32,716 nucleotides of DNA from Propionibacterium sp. (GCA_012839035.1 DUOB01000057.1:1-32716); one strand, 5' to 3'; positions 1-10,945 are shown, counted from the first letter of the stretch. The notes: generated by a model not told the origin, from the sequence alone. Numbers and translations: made by a program.

Positions 1-410
1 ATCTGCAGGAGCGCCCAGAGGGGGATGATGATCGCCAGCGTGCGGCCGAAGAGGCCCCAGCGGAACCGCGAGATCACCGAGTGCAGCGAGACCGCCGGGA
101 CCTTGAAGAACCACTTCTGCAGCAGCATGCTCCACGGGATCAGCGCCGCGAGACCGATCATCGCGCCGGCGAGGGTGATCGGCGTGATGCCGGTGCTCAT
201 CTCGCCGCGCACGGCGAAGTCGATCCCCATCGCGGCGATGCCGAAGACGAAGGAGAAGGCGAGCATGCCGAGGAGCAGGAGCACCAGCGCGACAATCCCG
301 CGCCTGGCCTTGGGTCGCTCGATCGTGAGGCGCTGCTGATATTCGTGGGCCGGGATCGCGCCCGGGAGTGCGGCGGTCGGGTGGGTCGGGGACTGCGTCA
401 TCGTGTTCAT
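1..410 (-). CDS. Membrane protein, N-terminal part; possible CPBP-family intramembrane protease
   Basis: The gene enters from the left edge and only its first 136 residues are visible. An ATG at 408-410 follows a GGAAGG ribosome binding site about 8 bases upstream. The product begins MNTMTQSPTHPTAALPG, has a polar N-terminus of about 40 residues, then hydrophobic segments near residues 42-65 and 75-93 and a third starting near residue 125. The layout resembles the N-terminal part of actinobacterial CPBP (Abi) intramembrane proteases, but the catalytic Glu/His motifs would lie outside the window, so the family name is a guess. A second in-frame ATG at 399-401 could also serve as start. It is divergent from the phosphodiesterase gene, with 127 bases between them. 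Confidence 0.55.
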   Translation of the reverse strand, partial: MNTMTQSPTHPTAALPGAIPAHEYQQRLTIERPKARRGIVALVLLLLGMLAFSFVFGIAAMGIDFAVRGEMSTGITPITLAGAMIGLAALIPWSMLLQKWFFKVPAVSLHSVISRFRWGLFGRTLAIIIPLWALLQ

Positions 411-524
411 GGCTCCAGCCTTCCGCCGGATTCGGGGGTACGCCGGTGCCGCGCATCACCGGTTTGTGTGCATCGTTCAGCCTTCGAAGGTGACAGATGT
501 CATGGCCGTGTCATCTGCCTCGGC

Positions 525-530
525 TAGCTT
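525..530 (+). promoter_or_regulatory. -10 box for a leaderless GDPD transcript
   Basis: TAGCTT lies 7 bases before the ATG at 538. This matches the TANNNT -10 hexamer placed so that transcription would begin at or next to the start codon. No ribosome binding site is visible in between. Confidence 0.5.
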
Positions 531-537
531 GCGGCAC

Positions 538-1257
538 ATGACGCAGATCTGGGCCCATCGCGGAGCCTCGGCGTACGCCCCGGAGAACACGCTGCCCGCC
601 TTCGAGCTCGCCGCGGAGATGGGCGCGGACGGGATCGAGCTCGACGTCCAGTTGACCGCCGACGGGGAGGTGGTCGTCATCCACGACGAGACCCTCGACC
701 GGACGACCGATGCGACCGGTCGCGTCGGCGAGCTCACGCTGGCCGAGATCCGTCGCGCGGACGCGAGCAATGGGCTGGCGGGTTTTGGGGGTACGCGGGT
801 CCCGACCCTGGCCGAGGTCCTCGAGGTGGTGCGGCGGGGGCGGATGGTGGTGAACGTCGAGCTGAAGAACCTCACCGAGTTCTATCCCGGGCTCGAGCGG
901 GCCGCGTTGGACGTGATCGCCGCGAGCGGGATGGCCGAGCGGGTGATCGTGTCGTCGTTCAACCACTGGAGCCTGAAGACCGTGCAGCATCTCGCGCCGG
1001 CGATGAAGGTGGGGGTGTTGCTGTCCGACGGGATCTATCTGCCCTGGGAGTACGCCGCCGATTTCGGGGCGGCCGCCATCCATCCGCACTGGGGGTTTCT
1101 GCGCGTGCCGGGGCTGGTCGACTATGCCCATGCCGCCGGGGTGGCCGTGCACGTGTGGACGGTGAACGCCGAGACGGACCTGGCGGCGGCGATCAGCGCC
1201 GGTGTGGACGCCGTGATCACCAACCACCCCGATGTTGGGCTCAACCACACTGCGTAG
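538..1257 (+). CDS. Glycerophosphodiester phosphodiesterase (UgpQ/GDPD family)
   Basis: This 239-residue protein should hydrolyse deacylated phospholipids (glycerophosphodiesters) to glycerol-3-phosphate and an alcohol. The GDPD signature is intact. The catalytic His7-Arg8 sit in WAHRGASAYAPENT, the metal ligands Glu34 and Asp36 in GIELDVQ, and His49 in VIHDETLDRTTD; later GDPD motifs VNVELKN and VHVWTVN are also present. There is no signal peptide, so it is probably cytoplasmic. The ATG at 538 was chosen because the family homology starts there and a -10-like TAGCTT lies 7 bases upstream; the frame stays open back to 403 without family similarity. It is followed after 9 bases by a phospholipase D-like gene, which suggests a shared role in phospholipid turnover. 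Confidence 0.93.
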   Translation: MTQIWAHRGASAYAPENTLPAFELAAEMGADGIELDVQLTADGEVVVIHDETLDRTTDATGRVGELTLAEIRRADASNGLAGFGGTRVPTLAEVLEVVRRGRMVVNVELKNLTEFYPGLERAALDVIAASGMAERVIVSSFNHWSLKTVQHLAPAMKVGVLLSDGIYLPWEYAADFGAAAIHPHWGFLRVPGLVDYAHAAGVAVHVWTVNAETDLAAAISAGVDAVITNHPDVGLNHTA

Positions 1258-1260
1258 CCT
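1255..1260 (+). promoter_or_regulatory. -10 box overlapping the GDPD stop codon
   Basis: TAGCCT begins with the TAG stop codon of the upstream gene and ends 6 bases before the GTG start at 1267. The spacing fits a leaderless transcript for the phospholipase D-like gene. Confidence 0.45.
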
Positions 1261-1266
1261 GGCGCC

Positions 1267-2526
1267 GTGACGATCACTCGACCTGAACGCGAGCCGAGCA
1301 CTCGCCGGATGCTGTTGCGGACCGCGGGTCTGACGGCCGGCGTGACCGCCGGGGTCCAGACGGCCGTCGCTGCAGGCCTGATCGCGTTCGACTGGTGGCG
1401 CAATCGGGATCGCAAAGTACGCCAGGCGCCCCGGCCGGGCACCTTCTCCGCAACGGTCGAGGAGTCGGAGTTCACGATCTATACGTCAGGCGCGACGCTC
1501 TATGAGGCGATGCTCGATGCCATCGACTCGGCCGAGCGCTCGATCCACCTGGAAACGTTCATCTGGAAGGGTGACGAGGTCGGCCAGCGATTCCTCGATG
1601 CGGTGAATGCCGCGGCAGATCGCGGTGTCGATGTCTATGTCCTCTATGACGGGTTCGCCAATCTCGTGGTCCCGAGCTCGTTCTATCAATTCTCCGACCG
1701 CGTGAATGTGCGGAGAATCCCGGCCGTGGCCCGCGCCTATTGGCGAGGTCCCCTGCGCTATTCGGGCTTCAACCACTCGAAGATTCTGGTCGTGGACGAC
1801 CATGTGGGATTTGTGGGCGGATACAACATCGGCTCGACCTATGCGCGGGAATGGCGCGACACCCATATCCGCGAGATCGGGCCAGCAGTGTGGGGACTGC
1901 GCAACGCCATCGCCAACAAGTGGAACGAGGTGCACCCCGCCGACCGGCGGATCTCGTGGATCCCGCCGCAGAATTGGGACCCCGAGGTCAGGGTCGCAGC
2001 CAATCTTCCCCTGCACCTCGTTTATCCGATCCGGCAGCTCTATCTGAACGGGATTGAGCGGGCGAAGGACCATATCTGGATCACCACGCCCTATTTCATC
2101 CCTGATCAGCAGATTCTGGATGCACTGATCGAGGCCTCCGGAAGAGGCGTGGATGTGCGGGTGATGGTCCCGAAGAACTCCAATCACGTCGTTTCCGACT
2201 GGGTGTCCCGCGGCTTCTATGGCCAGATGCTTGATGCAGGCATCACGATCCTGCTCTATTCCGCGGCGATGATTCACGCCAAGACCGCGACCATTGACCG
2301 AGAATGGTCCACGGTGGGAACCGCGAATATCGACCGGTTGTCGCTGTCGTTCAATCACGAGACCAACGTGGAGATCATCGACGCGGGCTTCGCCGAGCAG
2401 ATGGAGCGGGTCTTTCTGGCCGATGCCGAGCACTGTGAGGTGCTGACGTCCCCACAATGGCGGGACCGCCATCCGATGGCGCGCGTGGCGGAGCGGCTGC
2501 TCCGCCCGTGGCGCTCATTCCTGTGA
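1267..2526 (+). CDS. Phospholipase D-like / cardiolipin synthase family protein
   Basis: This 419-residue protein carries two PLD HKD motifs: His170-Lys172-Asp177 in FNHSKILVVDDHVGFVGGYN and His337-Lys339-Asp344 in MIHAKTATIDREWSTVGTAN. The duplicated catalytic half-sites are typical of bacterial cardiolipin synthases (ClsA/ClsB type), which join two phosphatidylglycerols. A basic N-terminus followed by a hydrophobic stretch near residues 19-42 could anchor it in the membrane. The GTG at 1267 is preceded by TAGCCT at leaderless distance. Other PLD-fold activities, such as nuclease or phospholipase, are not excluded. The pairing with a GDPD gene supports lipid metabolism. Confidence 0.85.
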   Translation: MTITRPEREPSTRRMLLRTAGLTAGVTAGVQTAVAAGLIAFDWWRNRDRKVRQAPRPGTFSATVEESEFTIYTSGATLYEAMLDAIDSAERSIHLETFIWKGDEVGQRFLDAVNAAADRGVDVYVLYDGFANLVVPSSFYQFSDRVNVRRIPAVARAYWRGPLRYSGFNHSKILVVDDHVGFVGGYNIGSTYAREWRDTHIREIGPAVWGLRNAIANKWNEVHPADRRISWIPPQNWDPEVRVAANLPLHLVYPIRQLYLNGIERAKDHIWITTPYFIPDQQILDALIEASGRGVDVRVMVPKNSNHVVSDWVSRGFYGQMLDAGITILLYSAAMIHAKTATIDREWSTVGTANIDRLSLSFNHETNVEIIDAGFAEQMERVFLADAEHCEVLTSPQWRDRHPMARVAERLLRPWRSFL

Positions 2527-2539
2527 GTGCCACGGGCGG
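2502..2539. terminator. Long hairpin between convergent genes, likely bidirectional terminator
   Basis: The arms CCGCCCGTGGC (2502-2512) and GCCACGGGCGG (2529-2539) are perfectly complementary. The inner CTCA/TGAG pairs and one G-T wobble extend this to about 16 bp around a 6-base loop (2518-2523). It spans the stop codon of the phospholipase D-like gene and lies just before the stop of the convergent YqeY gene. No T-run follows on either strand, which is common for actinobacterial terminators. Confidence 0.6.
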
Positions 2540-2550
2540 CTGCGGGCGGA

Positions 2551-3009
2551 CTAACTCCGCTGCAGACGGGCCTTCACCGCTGCCGCGATGCGACCGCCCT
2601 CGGCACGGCCTTGGGCTTTCGCGTTGACGGCCTTGATGAGCTGGCCCATCTGCTTCATGGTCACCTCACCGGCGGCGGCGATCTCGGTCTCGACCATCGC
2701 CGCCAGCTCCTCGTCGGTGAGCTGTGCCGGCAGATAGACCTGCAGGATGTCGGCCTCGGCGAGCTCGATGTCGGCCAGATCCTGGCGGCCACCTGCCGCG
2801 TACGCCTCCGCGGAGTCGCGGCGCTGGCGGACCTGCTTGGTGACGATGGCCTGCTCCTGGGCGTCGGTGAGCTCGTGCGCCTCGGTGCCCGAGACCTCCT
2901 CTGTCGTGATCGCGGCGAGCACCGCGCGCAGCACCTTGGTGGTGTCGGCCTGCTTGGCCTTCATGCTCGCGATCATGTCGGCGTGGAGTCGGTCCTTGAG
3001 GGTGGCCAT
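2551..3009 (-). CDS. GatB/YqeY domain-containing protein
   Basis: This 152-residue protein matches the stand-alone YqeY family, related to the tail domain of the GatB amidotransferase subunit that handles charged tRNA. Its own biochemical role is unsettled. Family features include the start MATLKDRLHADMIASMKAKQ, the RQRRDSAEAYAAGGR segment and the C-terminal stretch GEVTMKQMGQLIKAVNAKA that leads into GRADGGRI-type sequence (here GRAEGGRIAAAVKARL). The ATG at 3007-3009 is preceded by AAAGGGG at good spacing; an upstream in-frame ATG would add 14 non-homologous residues. It is divergent from rpsO and convergent with the phospholipase D-like gene. Confidence 0.88.
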   Translation of the reverse strand: MATLKDRLHADMIASMKAKQADTTKVLRAVLAAITTEEVSGTEAHELTDAQEQAIVTKQVRQRRDSAEAYAAGGRQDLADIELAEADILQVYLPAQLTDEELAAMVETEIAAAGEVTMKQMGQLIKAVNAKAQGRAEGGRIAAAVKARLQRS

Positions 3010-3075
3010 GTGGTGAGCCCCTTTCGTCGGTGTGAATGTCTCGTGACCCATCGTCCCACGCGGGGGAAGTGATTT

Positions 3076-3104
3076 TTGGTGAGTGCTGTGTGCGCTGGTA
3101 TGGT
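3076..3104 (+). promoter_or_regulatory. rpsO promoter (-35 TTGGTG, 17-base spacer, -10 TATGGT)
   Basis: TTGGTG at 3076-3081 and TATGGT at 3099-3104 are separated by exactly 17 bases, a sigma-70/SigA-like promoter. Transcription would start near 3110 and leave a leader of about 93 bases. The 12 bases beginning 2 bases after the -10 box (3106-3117) are identical to those at the same offset in the rpmB promoter. Confidence 0.7.
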
Positions 3105-3109
3105 TGCCA

Positions 3110-3203
3110 GGTTGCCGTCACGACGGCCGCGGATGAGAAGAGCTCCTCGCAGGATCAGGACGGGGGAGCGCCGCGCAACGGGAAACCGGAAGGAGAGCGT
3201 TTC
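3110..3203 (+). promoter_or_regulatory. rpsO 5' leader, possible S15 autoregulatory RNA
   Basis: The transcribed leader contains a short hairpin at GCCGT/ACGGC (about 3114-3127) and further GC-rich complementary patches. An AGGAG ribosome binding site at 3191-3195 precedes the ATG. S15 is known to repress its own translation through leader structures in several phyla, including Actinobacteria. Whether this leader forms such a structure has not been tested here. Confidence 0.3.
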
Positions 3204-3467
3204 ATGGACGCCGCAGAGAAGCAGAAGATCATTGAAGAGTACGCGACGAAGCCAGGCGACACGGGCTCTCCGGATGTGCAGATTGCGCTGCTCACCAAGC
3301 GGATCTCGCACCTGACCGAGCACCTCAAGGAGCACCGGGGTGATTATCACTCTCGTCGTGGCCTGATGCTCATGGTCGGCCAGCGCCGCCGCCTGCTCAA
3401 CTATGTCGCCAAGAACGACATCGAGCACTACCGTGAACTGATCAAGCGACTCGGCCTGCGCCGCTGA
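3204..3467 (+). CDS. rpsO: 30S ribosomal protein S15
   Basis: This 87-residue protein is full length for S15, which binds 16S rRNA in the central domain of the small subunit. Diagnostic stretches are [40 protein letters not shown] and the C-terminal [12 protein letters not shown]. The ATG at 3204 has AGGAG 8 bases upstream. It is transcribed from its own promoter and ends at a strong terminator. In most actinobacteria rpsO is directly followed by pnp; here an oppositely oriented lipoprotein gene separates the two. Confidence 0.98.
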   Translation: MDAAEKQKIIEEYATKPGDTGSPDVQIALLTKRISHLTEHLKEHRGDYHSRRGLMLMVGQRRRLLNYVAKNDIEHYRELIKRLGLRR

Positions 3468-3481
3468 CGCTTGCAGATGAA

Positions 3482-3509
3482 GGGCCCCGGGATTTCCCGG
3501 GGCCCTTTT
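3482..3509 (+). terminator. Rho-independent terminator of rpsO
   Basis: A perfect 10-bp stem, GGGCCCCGGG (3482-3491) and CCCGGGGCCC (3496-3505), closes a 4-base ATTT loop and is followed by TTTT (3506-3509). It starts 14 bases after the rpsO stop. It may also stop transcription arriving from the convergent lipoprotein gene. Confidence 0.92.
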
Positions 3510-3563
3510 GCTCCTGGCAGCCGTTTGTTCGCCTAGCGTGCGGCGATCCGGATATGCGAGTGA

Positions 3564-5304
3564 TCAGTTGTTGGCGAATGCGATGGTGATCTCCTCGATC
3601 ACGCGGCTGACGTCCTCCTGACTGCTGACCTGCCAAGCCCGGTTCCCGGTTTGGGCGGCGATTCGCTCGAGGGGGGCGTAGTCGTCGGTATCTGTGCTGA
3701 GCACGACGAAGACCAGGTCGATCCGCTTTGTTGGATCGGCGCTTTGCAGGCGTTCGACCAGATCCTGCTCACTCAGCGAGCCGGCCCACGCATCGTTCCG
3801 ACCGTTGGTGAGGATGACGATGCCGTTGCTGAATCCCGGACGATAGTCGCCTTCCATCGTGGAATAGGCGTGCCAGACCGCGTCATAGAGCGGTGCGCCA
3901 CCGCTGGGCCGGACTTCCCCGAATTGCGCGGTATAGGTCTCCAGGTTTGCCAAGAACTCAGGTGTGTCATTGGGCTGGAGAGGAATCTTCTCCGCGAACA
4001 CGGGACGGTTCCTTCTGTCGGTCTGAAAGGCCATCAGCCCGGTCACGCTGCCGGGCGGCCACTTCGACCAGGTTTCCGTGGCTGCGGACGCGATCAGCTC
4101 CATTTTCGTATCCGAGCTATTGCCCAGTGGTGCGTTCATGGCTGCCGATGCGTCCACGACTGTCATCGTTGCGGTGCGGTGGCTGAACGTCGCATAGGCC
4201 TGCGTAGCGGTCGCCCACTGCAGAAGGGTGAGTGGATCGGGTTCGGAGACGCCCTCGGTGGGAAGCCCCAGCGGCTGCAGGAAGTCTGCTGACGGTGCCC
4301 GGTCACCGACCCGTACGCCGGCTGCCAGGAGCGCAGCCTCGCCTTCCTCATCGTCCAGCCATTCAATGAACGAGTCGATGGTCGGCGTGCCGCCACCGAC
4401 TATGGCGAGCCGGACGCCGCGGCGGGCGCCGTCCAAATGCCAGGCCTGCAAGTTGTTGGGCTCGGCGCGGTTCACGGCCACGACTTCACTGGTGACTCCG
4501 ACGCGGGGTCCCACTCCGAGGGTTCGGGGAGCGTCCTCCGAATGTGGGGCCAGATGATCGAGCACTTCATGGGGGGCCAGTTCATCCACGACTCGCCACT
4601 CCACGGACGGCATCCGGCGTTGTTCCGGGGTCGCAGCCACGGCACTTGGCGGGAAACCTTGGCCACCGGCGACCTGTTCGGTGAGCGAGATGAAGCCCAA
4701 TGCCCCCGTCACGGAGTCGTCGGGTGTAGACACCACCAGCTTGATGCGGCCCCACTCCGGACGGCCATGATCGGCGAAGGTGGTGTCACCGGTGACCAGA
4801 TCGATCAAGGTCTGCCCGGTGAGTGGCGCGCCCTTGAGGGCTTCCCCCCAAGGAGGTCGGGGCCACCAGCACGAGCGGTGACCAGCCGAGACTGTAAGCA
4901 GGGGCGGTCGTGAGGCTGGTCACGGTCGAGCGCGCCTGCCATGTCTTTCCCTCGGGCACCCAAGCGTCTGCATCCCCCAGACCTGACTGGGCGACGACCC
5001 GACTCGGTTCGGAGACAATGCTGATCGGCGCGCACTGGCCGCCGAAGGAAAGCCCGTAGTCGGAGGAGACCTTATCCATGACGGGCACCAGCGACGGGTC
5101 AACCAGGATGGTGGCGCTCTCGGGGCAGCGCTCCGCGCCGGGGCCTCCGTCGCTGCGGTTGCTGCTGCCGTTGACGGCACTGTCGGGTGAGCAGCTCGAG
5201 GCGAGCAGCGCCACGGCCATCAGCGTGGCAAGGAACATGACGGAGCGGGGAGCGCATCGGGAACGCACCCGAGCGCGGGCCCGGCGCGAAAAATTGTCCG
5301 ACAC
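3564..5304 (-). pseudogene. Lipoprotein with solute-binding and VWA-like domains, frameshifted
   Basis: The gene reads as one protein of about 579 residues if a single base is removed from a run of six C at 4844-4849 (G on the coding strand). As written, the first frame gives about 172 residues ending in a non-homologous tail, and the rest continues in another frame to 3564. The GTG at 5302-5304 follows AGGAGG. Basic N-terminal residues, a hydrophobic stretch and LLASSC (Cys38) suggest an exported lipoprotein. Residues of roughly 55-340 resemble an extracellular substrate-binding fold. The C-terminal part is VWA-like (VVDASAAMN, GGAPLYDAVWHAYSTM, VILTNGRNDAW), but the metal site reads DASAA rather than DxSxS. 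The role is unknown. Restored frame: SLGEALKGAPLTGQTLIDLV. It could be a sequencing error, so the gene may be functional. Confidence 0.75.
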
Positions 5305-5422
5305 TGTGCCCTCCTGCATCAATGTGCAAACGCACGGTTCACAGCAAACCACGCCGGTGAATGCTTCTACCAGAAAGATTCCATTGGGCGGACCGGACGG
5401 TAAGGGGAGTCGGGCAAGGCTG

Positions 5423-5453
5423 TTGAGGGGCTCTCGAGGATCTGCGGTAAGTT
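5423..5453 (+). promoter_or_regulatory. Possible pnp promoter (TTGAGG, 19-base spacer, TAAGTT)
   Basis: TTGAGG at 5423-5428 and TAAGTT at 5448-5453 form a plausible but loosely spaced promoter. It lies in the 342-base divergent interval between the lipoprotein gene and pnp. Other promoters in this interval are possible. Confidence 0.35.
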
Positions 5454-5646
5454 GGGTCTGCGACAAGTGCATATTTTCACCAGGAGATCGCGCCGCTCGG
5501 CTGATTCGGGAGGTCCTCGGTCCTCGGTAGTGGTCTTCGGGCGGCAGTCATTGACATGCATTTCCCGCGGACCTCGATCGAAGACCGGCCTCCACGCAGA
5601 CGGACCAGTTGTGCGTTCATGCGATCGCATACACGAAAGGAATCCC
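5454..5646 (+). other. Long pnp leader region
   Basis: About 190 bases precede the pnp start. The interval shows a tandem TCCTCGG repeat near 5514-5527 and a 12-base perfect palindrome, ATGCGATCGCAT (5619-5630), 16 bases before the GTG. A reading frame in phase with pnp is open through this stretch, but it shows no family similarity and is treated as untranslated. PNPase leaders are post-transcriptionally autoregulated in E. coli. No clear long hairpin is seen here by eye. Confidence 0.35.
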
Positions 5647-7866
5647 GTGGAGGGATCTGATCTGAAATTCACTGAAGCCATCATCGACAACGGCAAGTTC
5701 GGCAAGCATGTGGTCCGGTTCGAATCCGGGCTGCTCGCCCGCCAGGCCGCTGGATCGGCGGCTGTCTATCTGGACGGCGACACCATGCTGCTGTCCGCCA
5801 CCACCGCGGCGAAGACTCCTCGCGATGCCATCGACTTTTTCCCGCTGACGGTTGACGTCGAGGAGCGGATGTACGCCGCGGGCCGCATCCCCGGCTCGTT
5901 CTTCCGCCGTGAGGGGCGGCCCAGCGAGGGCGCGATCCTCGCCTGCCGGCTCATTGACCGTCCGCTGCGCCCCTCGTTCGTCAAGGGGCTGCGCAACGAA
6001 GTCCAGGTCGTCGTCACCGTGATGGCTCTCAATCCCGACGTTCTCTATGACGTCGTGGCCATCAACGCCGCGTCCATGTCGACCCAGCTCGCTGGTCTCC
6101 CGTTCTCCGGCCCGATCGGTGGCGTCCGGATTGCCCTGATCGACGATCAATGGGTCGCGTTCCCGAGCGTTGCCCAGCTCGAGGACGCCACGTTCGACAT
6201 GGTCGTGGCCGGCCGCGTCGTGGCCAACGGCGACGTTGCGATCATGATGGTCGAGGCCGAGTCGACCGAGGAGACCTGGAACCTGGTTCAGGCCGGCAAG
6301 CCGGCGCCCACCGAGGACGAGGTCGGGCGCGGTCTCGAAGCCGCCAAGCCATTCATCAAGGCGCTCTGCGATGCCCAGGCCGAACTCGCCGCGCAGTTCC
6401 CCAAGGACACCACGGAGTTCCCCGTGTTCGTCGATTATGGCGACGACCTCTATGCCGCTGTCGAGGCGGAGGCGGCCGATCGCATCCGGGAGGCCATGCA
6501 GATCCCCGGCAAGGAGGAGCGCAACGAGGCCACCCACGGGATCCGTCAGGAGATCACCGAGAAGCTGGCTCCGCAGTTCCCCGATCGGGACAAGGAGTTC
6601 GGTGCCGCGCTGAAGGCCCTCACCAAGGACATCGTCCGTCGCCGCACCCTGACCGAGAAGGTACGCATCGACGGGCGTGGTCCGCGGGACATCCGGACCC
6701 TCTCCTCCGAGGTCGGTGTCATTCCCCGCGTGCACGGATCTGCGCTGTTCGAGCGCGGTGAGACCCAGATCCTGGGCATCACGACGCTGAACATGCTGGG
6801 GCTGGAGCAGAAGCTCGACACGCTGGCGCCCGAGAGCTCCAAGCGCTACATGCACCACTACAACTTCCCGCCCTATTCGACCGGCGAGACCGGCCGGGTC
6901 GGGTCACCCAAGCGCCGCGAAATCGGTCATGGGGCGCTGGCGGAGCGGGCGCTGGTCCCGGTGCTGCCGGATCGTGAGGAATTCCCGTACGCCATCCGCC
7001 AGGTCTCCGAGGCACTGGGATCCAATGGCTCCACGTCGATGGGCTCCGTGTGCGCCTCCACCTTGGCGCTGCTCAACGCGGGTGTTCCGCTGAAGGCACC
7101 GGTGGCCGGCATCGCAATGGGTCTCATGAGCGAGGACGTGGACGGCAAGACCGAATATGTCGCGCTCACGGACATCCTCGGTGACGAGGACGCGCTGGGC
7201 GACATGGACTTCAAGGTCGCCGGCACCAAGGACTTCGTCACGGCTCTCCAGCTCGACACCAAGCTCGACGGCATTCCCGCCGACGTGCTGGCTGCTGCAC
7301 TGCTCCAGGCCCGCGAGGCTCGTCTGACGATCCTCGAAGTCATGAACGAAGCCATCGACCGTCCGGACGAGATGAGCCCGTTCGCACCGCGCATCATCAC
7401 CGTCAGGATCCCGGTCGACAAGATCGGCGAGGTCATCGGTCCCAAGGGCAAGATGATCAACCAGATCCAGGACGACACCGGCGCGGAGATCACCATCGAG
7501 GACGACGGCACGATCTATATCGGCGCGGCCGACGGTCCGGCTGCGGAATCCGCCCGCTCGATGATCAATACGATTGCCAACCCGACCATGCCGGAGAAGG
7601 GCGAACGCTATCTCGGCACCGTGGTGAAGCTGACGAGCTTCGGCGCGTTCGTGTCGCTGCTTCCGGGCAAGGACGGGCTTCTGCACATCTCCAAGATGCG
7701 TGCCCTGGCGGGTGGCCAGAGAGTGGAGAGTGTGGAAGATGTCGTGTCCGTCGGGCAGAAGCTCCAGGTGGAGATCTCGGAGATCGACGACCGCGGCAAG
7801 TTGTCGCTCGTGCCGGTGCTCGAGGACGACGCCGACAAGACGGATGAGGCGACCGACGAAGGCTGA
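5647..7866 (+). CDS. pnp: Polyribonucleotide nucleotidyltransferase (PNPase)
   Basis: This 739-residue protein degrades RNA 3' to 5' by phosphorolysis and acts as a trimer in mRNA decay. Domain order is complete. The first RNase PH domain includes [19 protein letters not shown] and [11 protein letters not shown]. The helical linker is followed by the second RNase PH domain, with [40 protein letters not shown] and [20 protein letters not shown]. Then come a KH domain (GPKG at residues 598-601) and an S1 domain from about residue 652 ([20 protein letters not shown]). The GTG at 5647 was chosen from homology and an AAAGGA ribosome binding site. It is followed after 2 bases by an M16 protease gene, a common actinobacterial pair. 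Confidence 0.97.
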   Translation: MEGSDLKFTEAIIDNGKFGKHVVRFESGLLARQAAGSAAVYLDGDTMLLSATTAAKTPRDAIDFFPLTVDVEERMYAAGRIPGSFFRREGRPSEGAILACRLIDRPLRPSFVKGLRNEVQVVVTVMALNPDVLYDVVAINAASMSTQLAGLPFSGPIGGVRIALIDDQWVAFPSVAQLEDATFDMVVAGRVVANGDVAIMMVEAESTEETWNLVQAGKPAPTEDEVGRGLEAAKPFIKALCDAQAELAAQFPKDTTEFPVFVDYGDDLYAAVEAEAADRIREAMQIPGKEERNEATHGIRQEITEKLAPQFPDRDKEFGAALKALTKDIVRRRTLTEKVRIDGRGPRDIRTLSSEVGVIPRVHGSALFERGETQILGITTLNMLGLEQKLDTLAPESSKRYMHHYNFPPYSTGETGRVGSPKRREIGHGALAERALVPVLPDREEFPYAIRQVSEALGSNGSTSMGSVCASTLALLNAGVPLKAPVAGIAMGLMSEDVDGKTEYVALTDILGDEDALGDMDFKVAGTKDFVTALQLDTKLDGIPADVLAAALLQAREARLTILEVMNEAIDRPDEMSPFAPRIITVRIPVDKIGEVIGPKGKMINQIQDDTGAEITIEDDGTIYIGAADGPAAESARSMINTIANPTMPEKGERYLGTVVKLTSFGAFVSLLPGKDGLLHISKMRALAGGQRVESVEDVVSVGQKLQVEISEIDDRGKLSLVPVLEDDADKTDEATDEG

Positions 7867-7868
7867 TC

Positions 7869-10165
<2,297 letters not shown>

Positions 10166-10189
10166 GAGACCGGGCGGGCAACCAGTCAT

Positions 10190-10945
10190 ATGCCTCGGAA
10201 ATCAAGCAGCCAGAAGGGGGTGCGCCAGCGCGAGCGACCCACTCGATCGCCACGGCGGCGGACGGGCGTGTTGCTTCTCCTCCTCGTGCTGCTGGTGGGT
10301 TTGGCAGTGGTCGCGGACAGAGTCGCGCTGAGCCAGACCGAAACCCGCGTGGCGGACCTGCTGCGTACCCATCTTGACCTCACCGACCAACCCACGGTGG
10401 CCGTCACCGGCGTCCCCTTTCTCACCCAACTCGCGGTCGGTGAATTCGGTCACGTGGAGTTGGCGGCCAGAGGCATTCCTGCGGGTACGCCGGAACGTCC
10501 CCTTCTGGTGGACCGGATGGAGCTCGACCTGTGGGACGTGCGGACCTCCGACCGCTTTCGTCGCGCTGACGCCGAACGTCTGACGGGCTCGGCCGGCGTG
10601 ACTTGGGCGGAGATCACCCAGCAGATAGGAGCTGCGGTGACACCCCAGGAGGACGGGCGGGTCCAGGTGGACATCACCGCTGACCTCTATGGCCAACAGG
10701 TCCCGTTCGTGGTCAGCGCCAAGCCGGTGCTGGACCGAACCGCCCAACTCGTGCATCTCAGGGAGCCACGCGTGCTCGTGGCCCGTTATCAAATCCCCGA
10801 TGATGTGGTCGAGCGTATGGCCCAGGAGTCCGTGCCGCCCATCGAGTTGAGTCTGCCGATGGGCCTCAGCGCGGGGGACCTCCGCGTCGGCCGGACACAC
10901 CTGGAGCTGGATCTCGCCGGGGAGGCCGTCCGGCTGATCGGATGA
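10190..10945 (+). CDS. DUF2993 (LmeA-like) membrane-anchored protein
   Basis: This 251-residue protein has a basic N-terminus, one transmembrane helix near residues 26-45 and an extracytoplasmic DUF2993 domain. The family stretch TVAVTGVPFLTQLAVGEFGH matches mycobacterial LmeA, a phospholipid-binding envelope protein linked to mannan elongation. A role in envelope lipid or glycolipid biology is therefore likely, but the ligand is unknown. The ATG at 10190 lacks an obvious strong ribosome binding site. The gene probably shares a transcript with dapB. Confidence 0.83.
   Translation: MPRKSSSQKGVRQRERPTRSPRRRTGVLLLLLVLLVGLAVVADRVALSQTETRVADLLRTHLDLTDQPTVAVTGVPFLTQLAVGEFGHVELAARGIPAGTPERPLLVDRMELDLWDVRTSDRFRRADAERLTGSAGVTWAEITQQIGAAVTPQEDGRVQVDITADLYGQQVPFVVSAKPVLDRTAQLVHLREPRVLVARYQIPDDVVERMAQESVPPIELSLPMGLSAGDLRVGRTHLELDLAGEAVRLIG

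Noticed and set aside
4844..4849. Programmed frameshifting to join the two halves of the VWA lipoprotein
   Set aside because: No conserved slippery heptamer with a downstream structure was recognised, and a plain homopolymer indel explains the data more simply.
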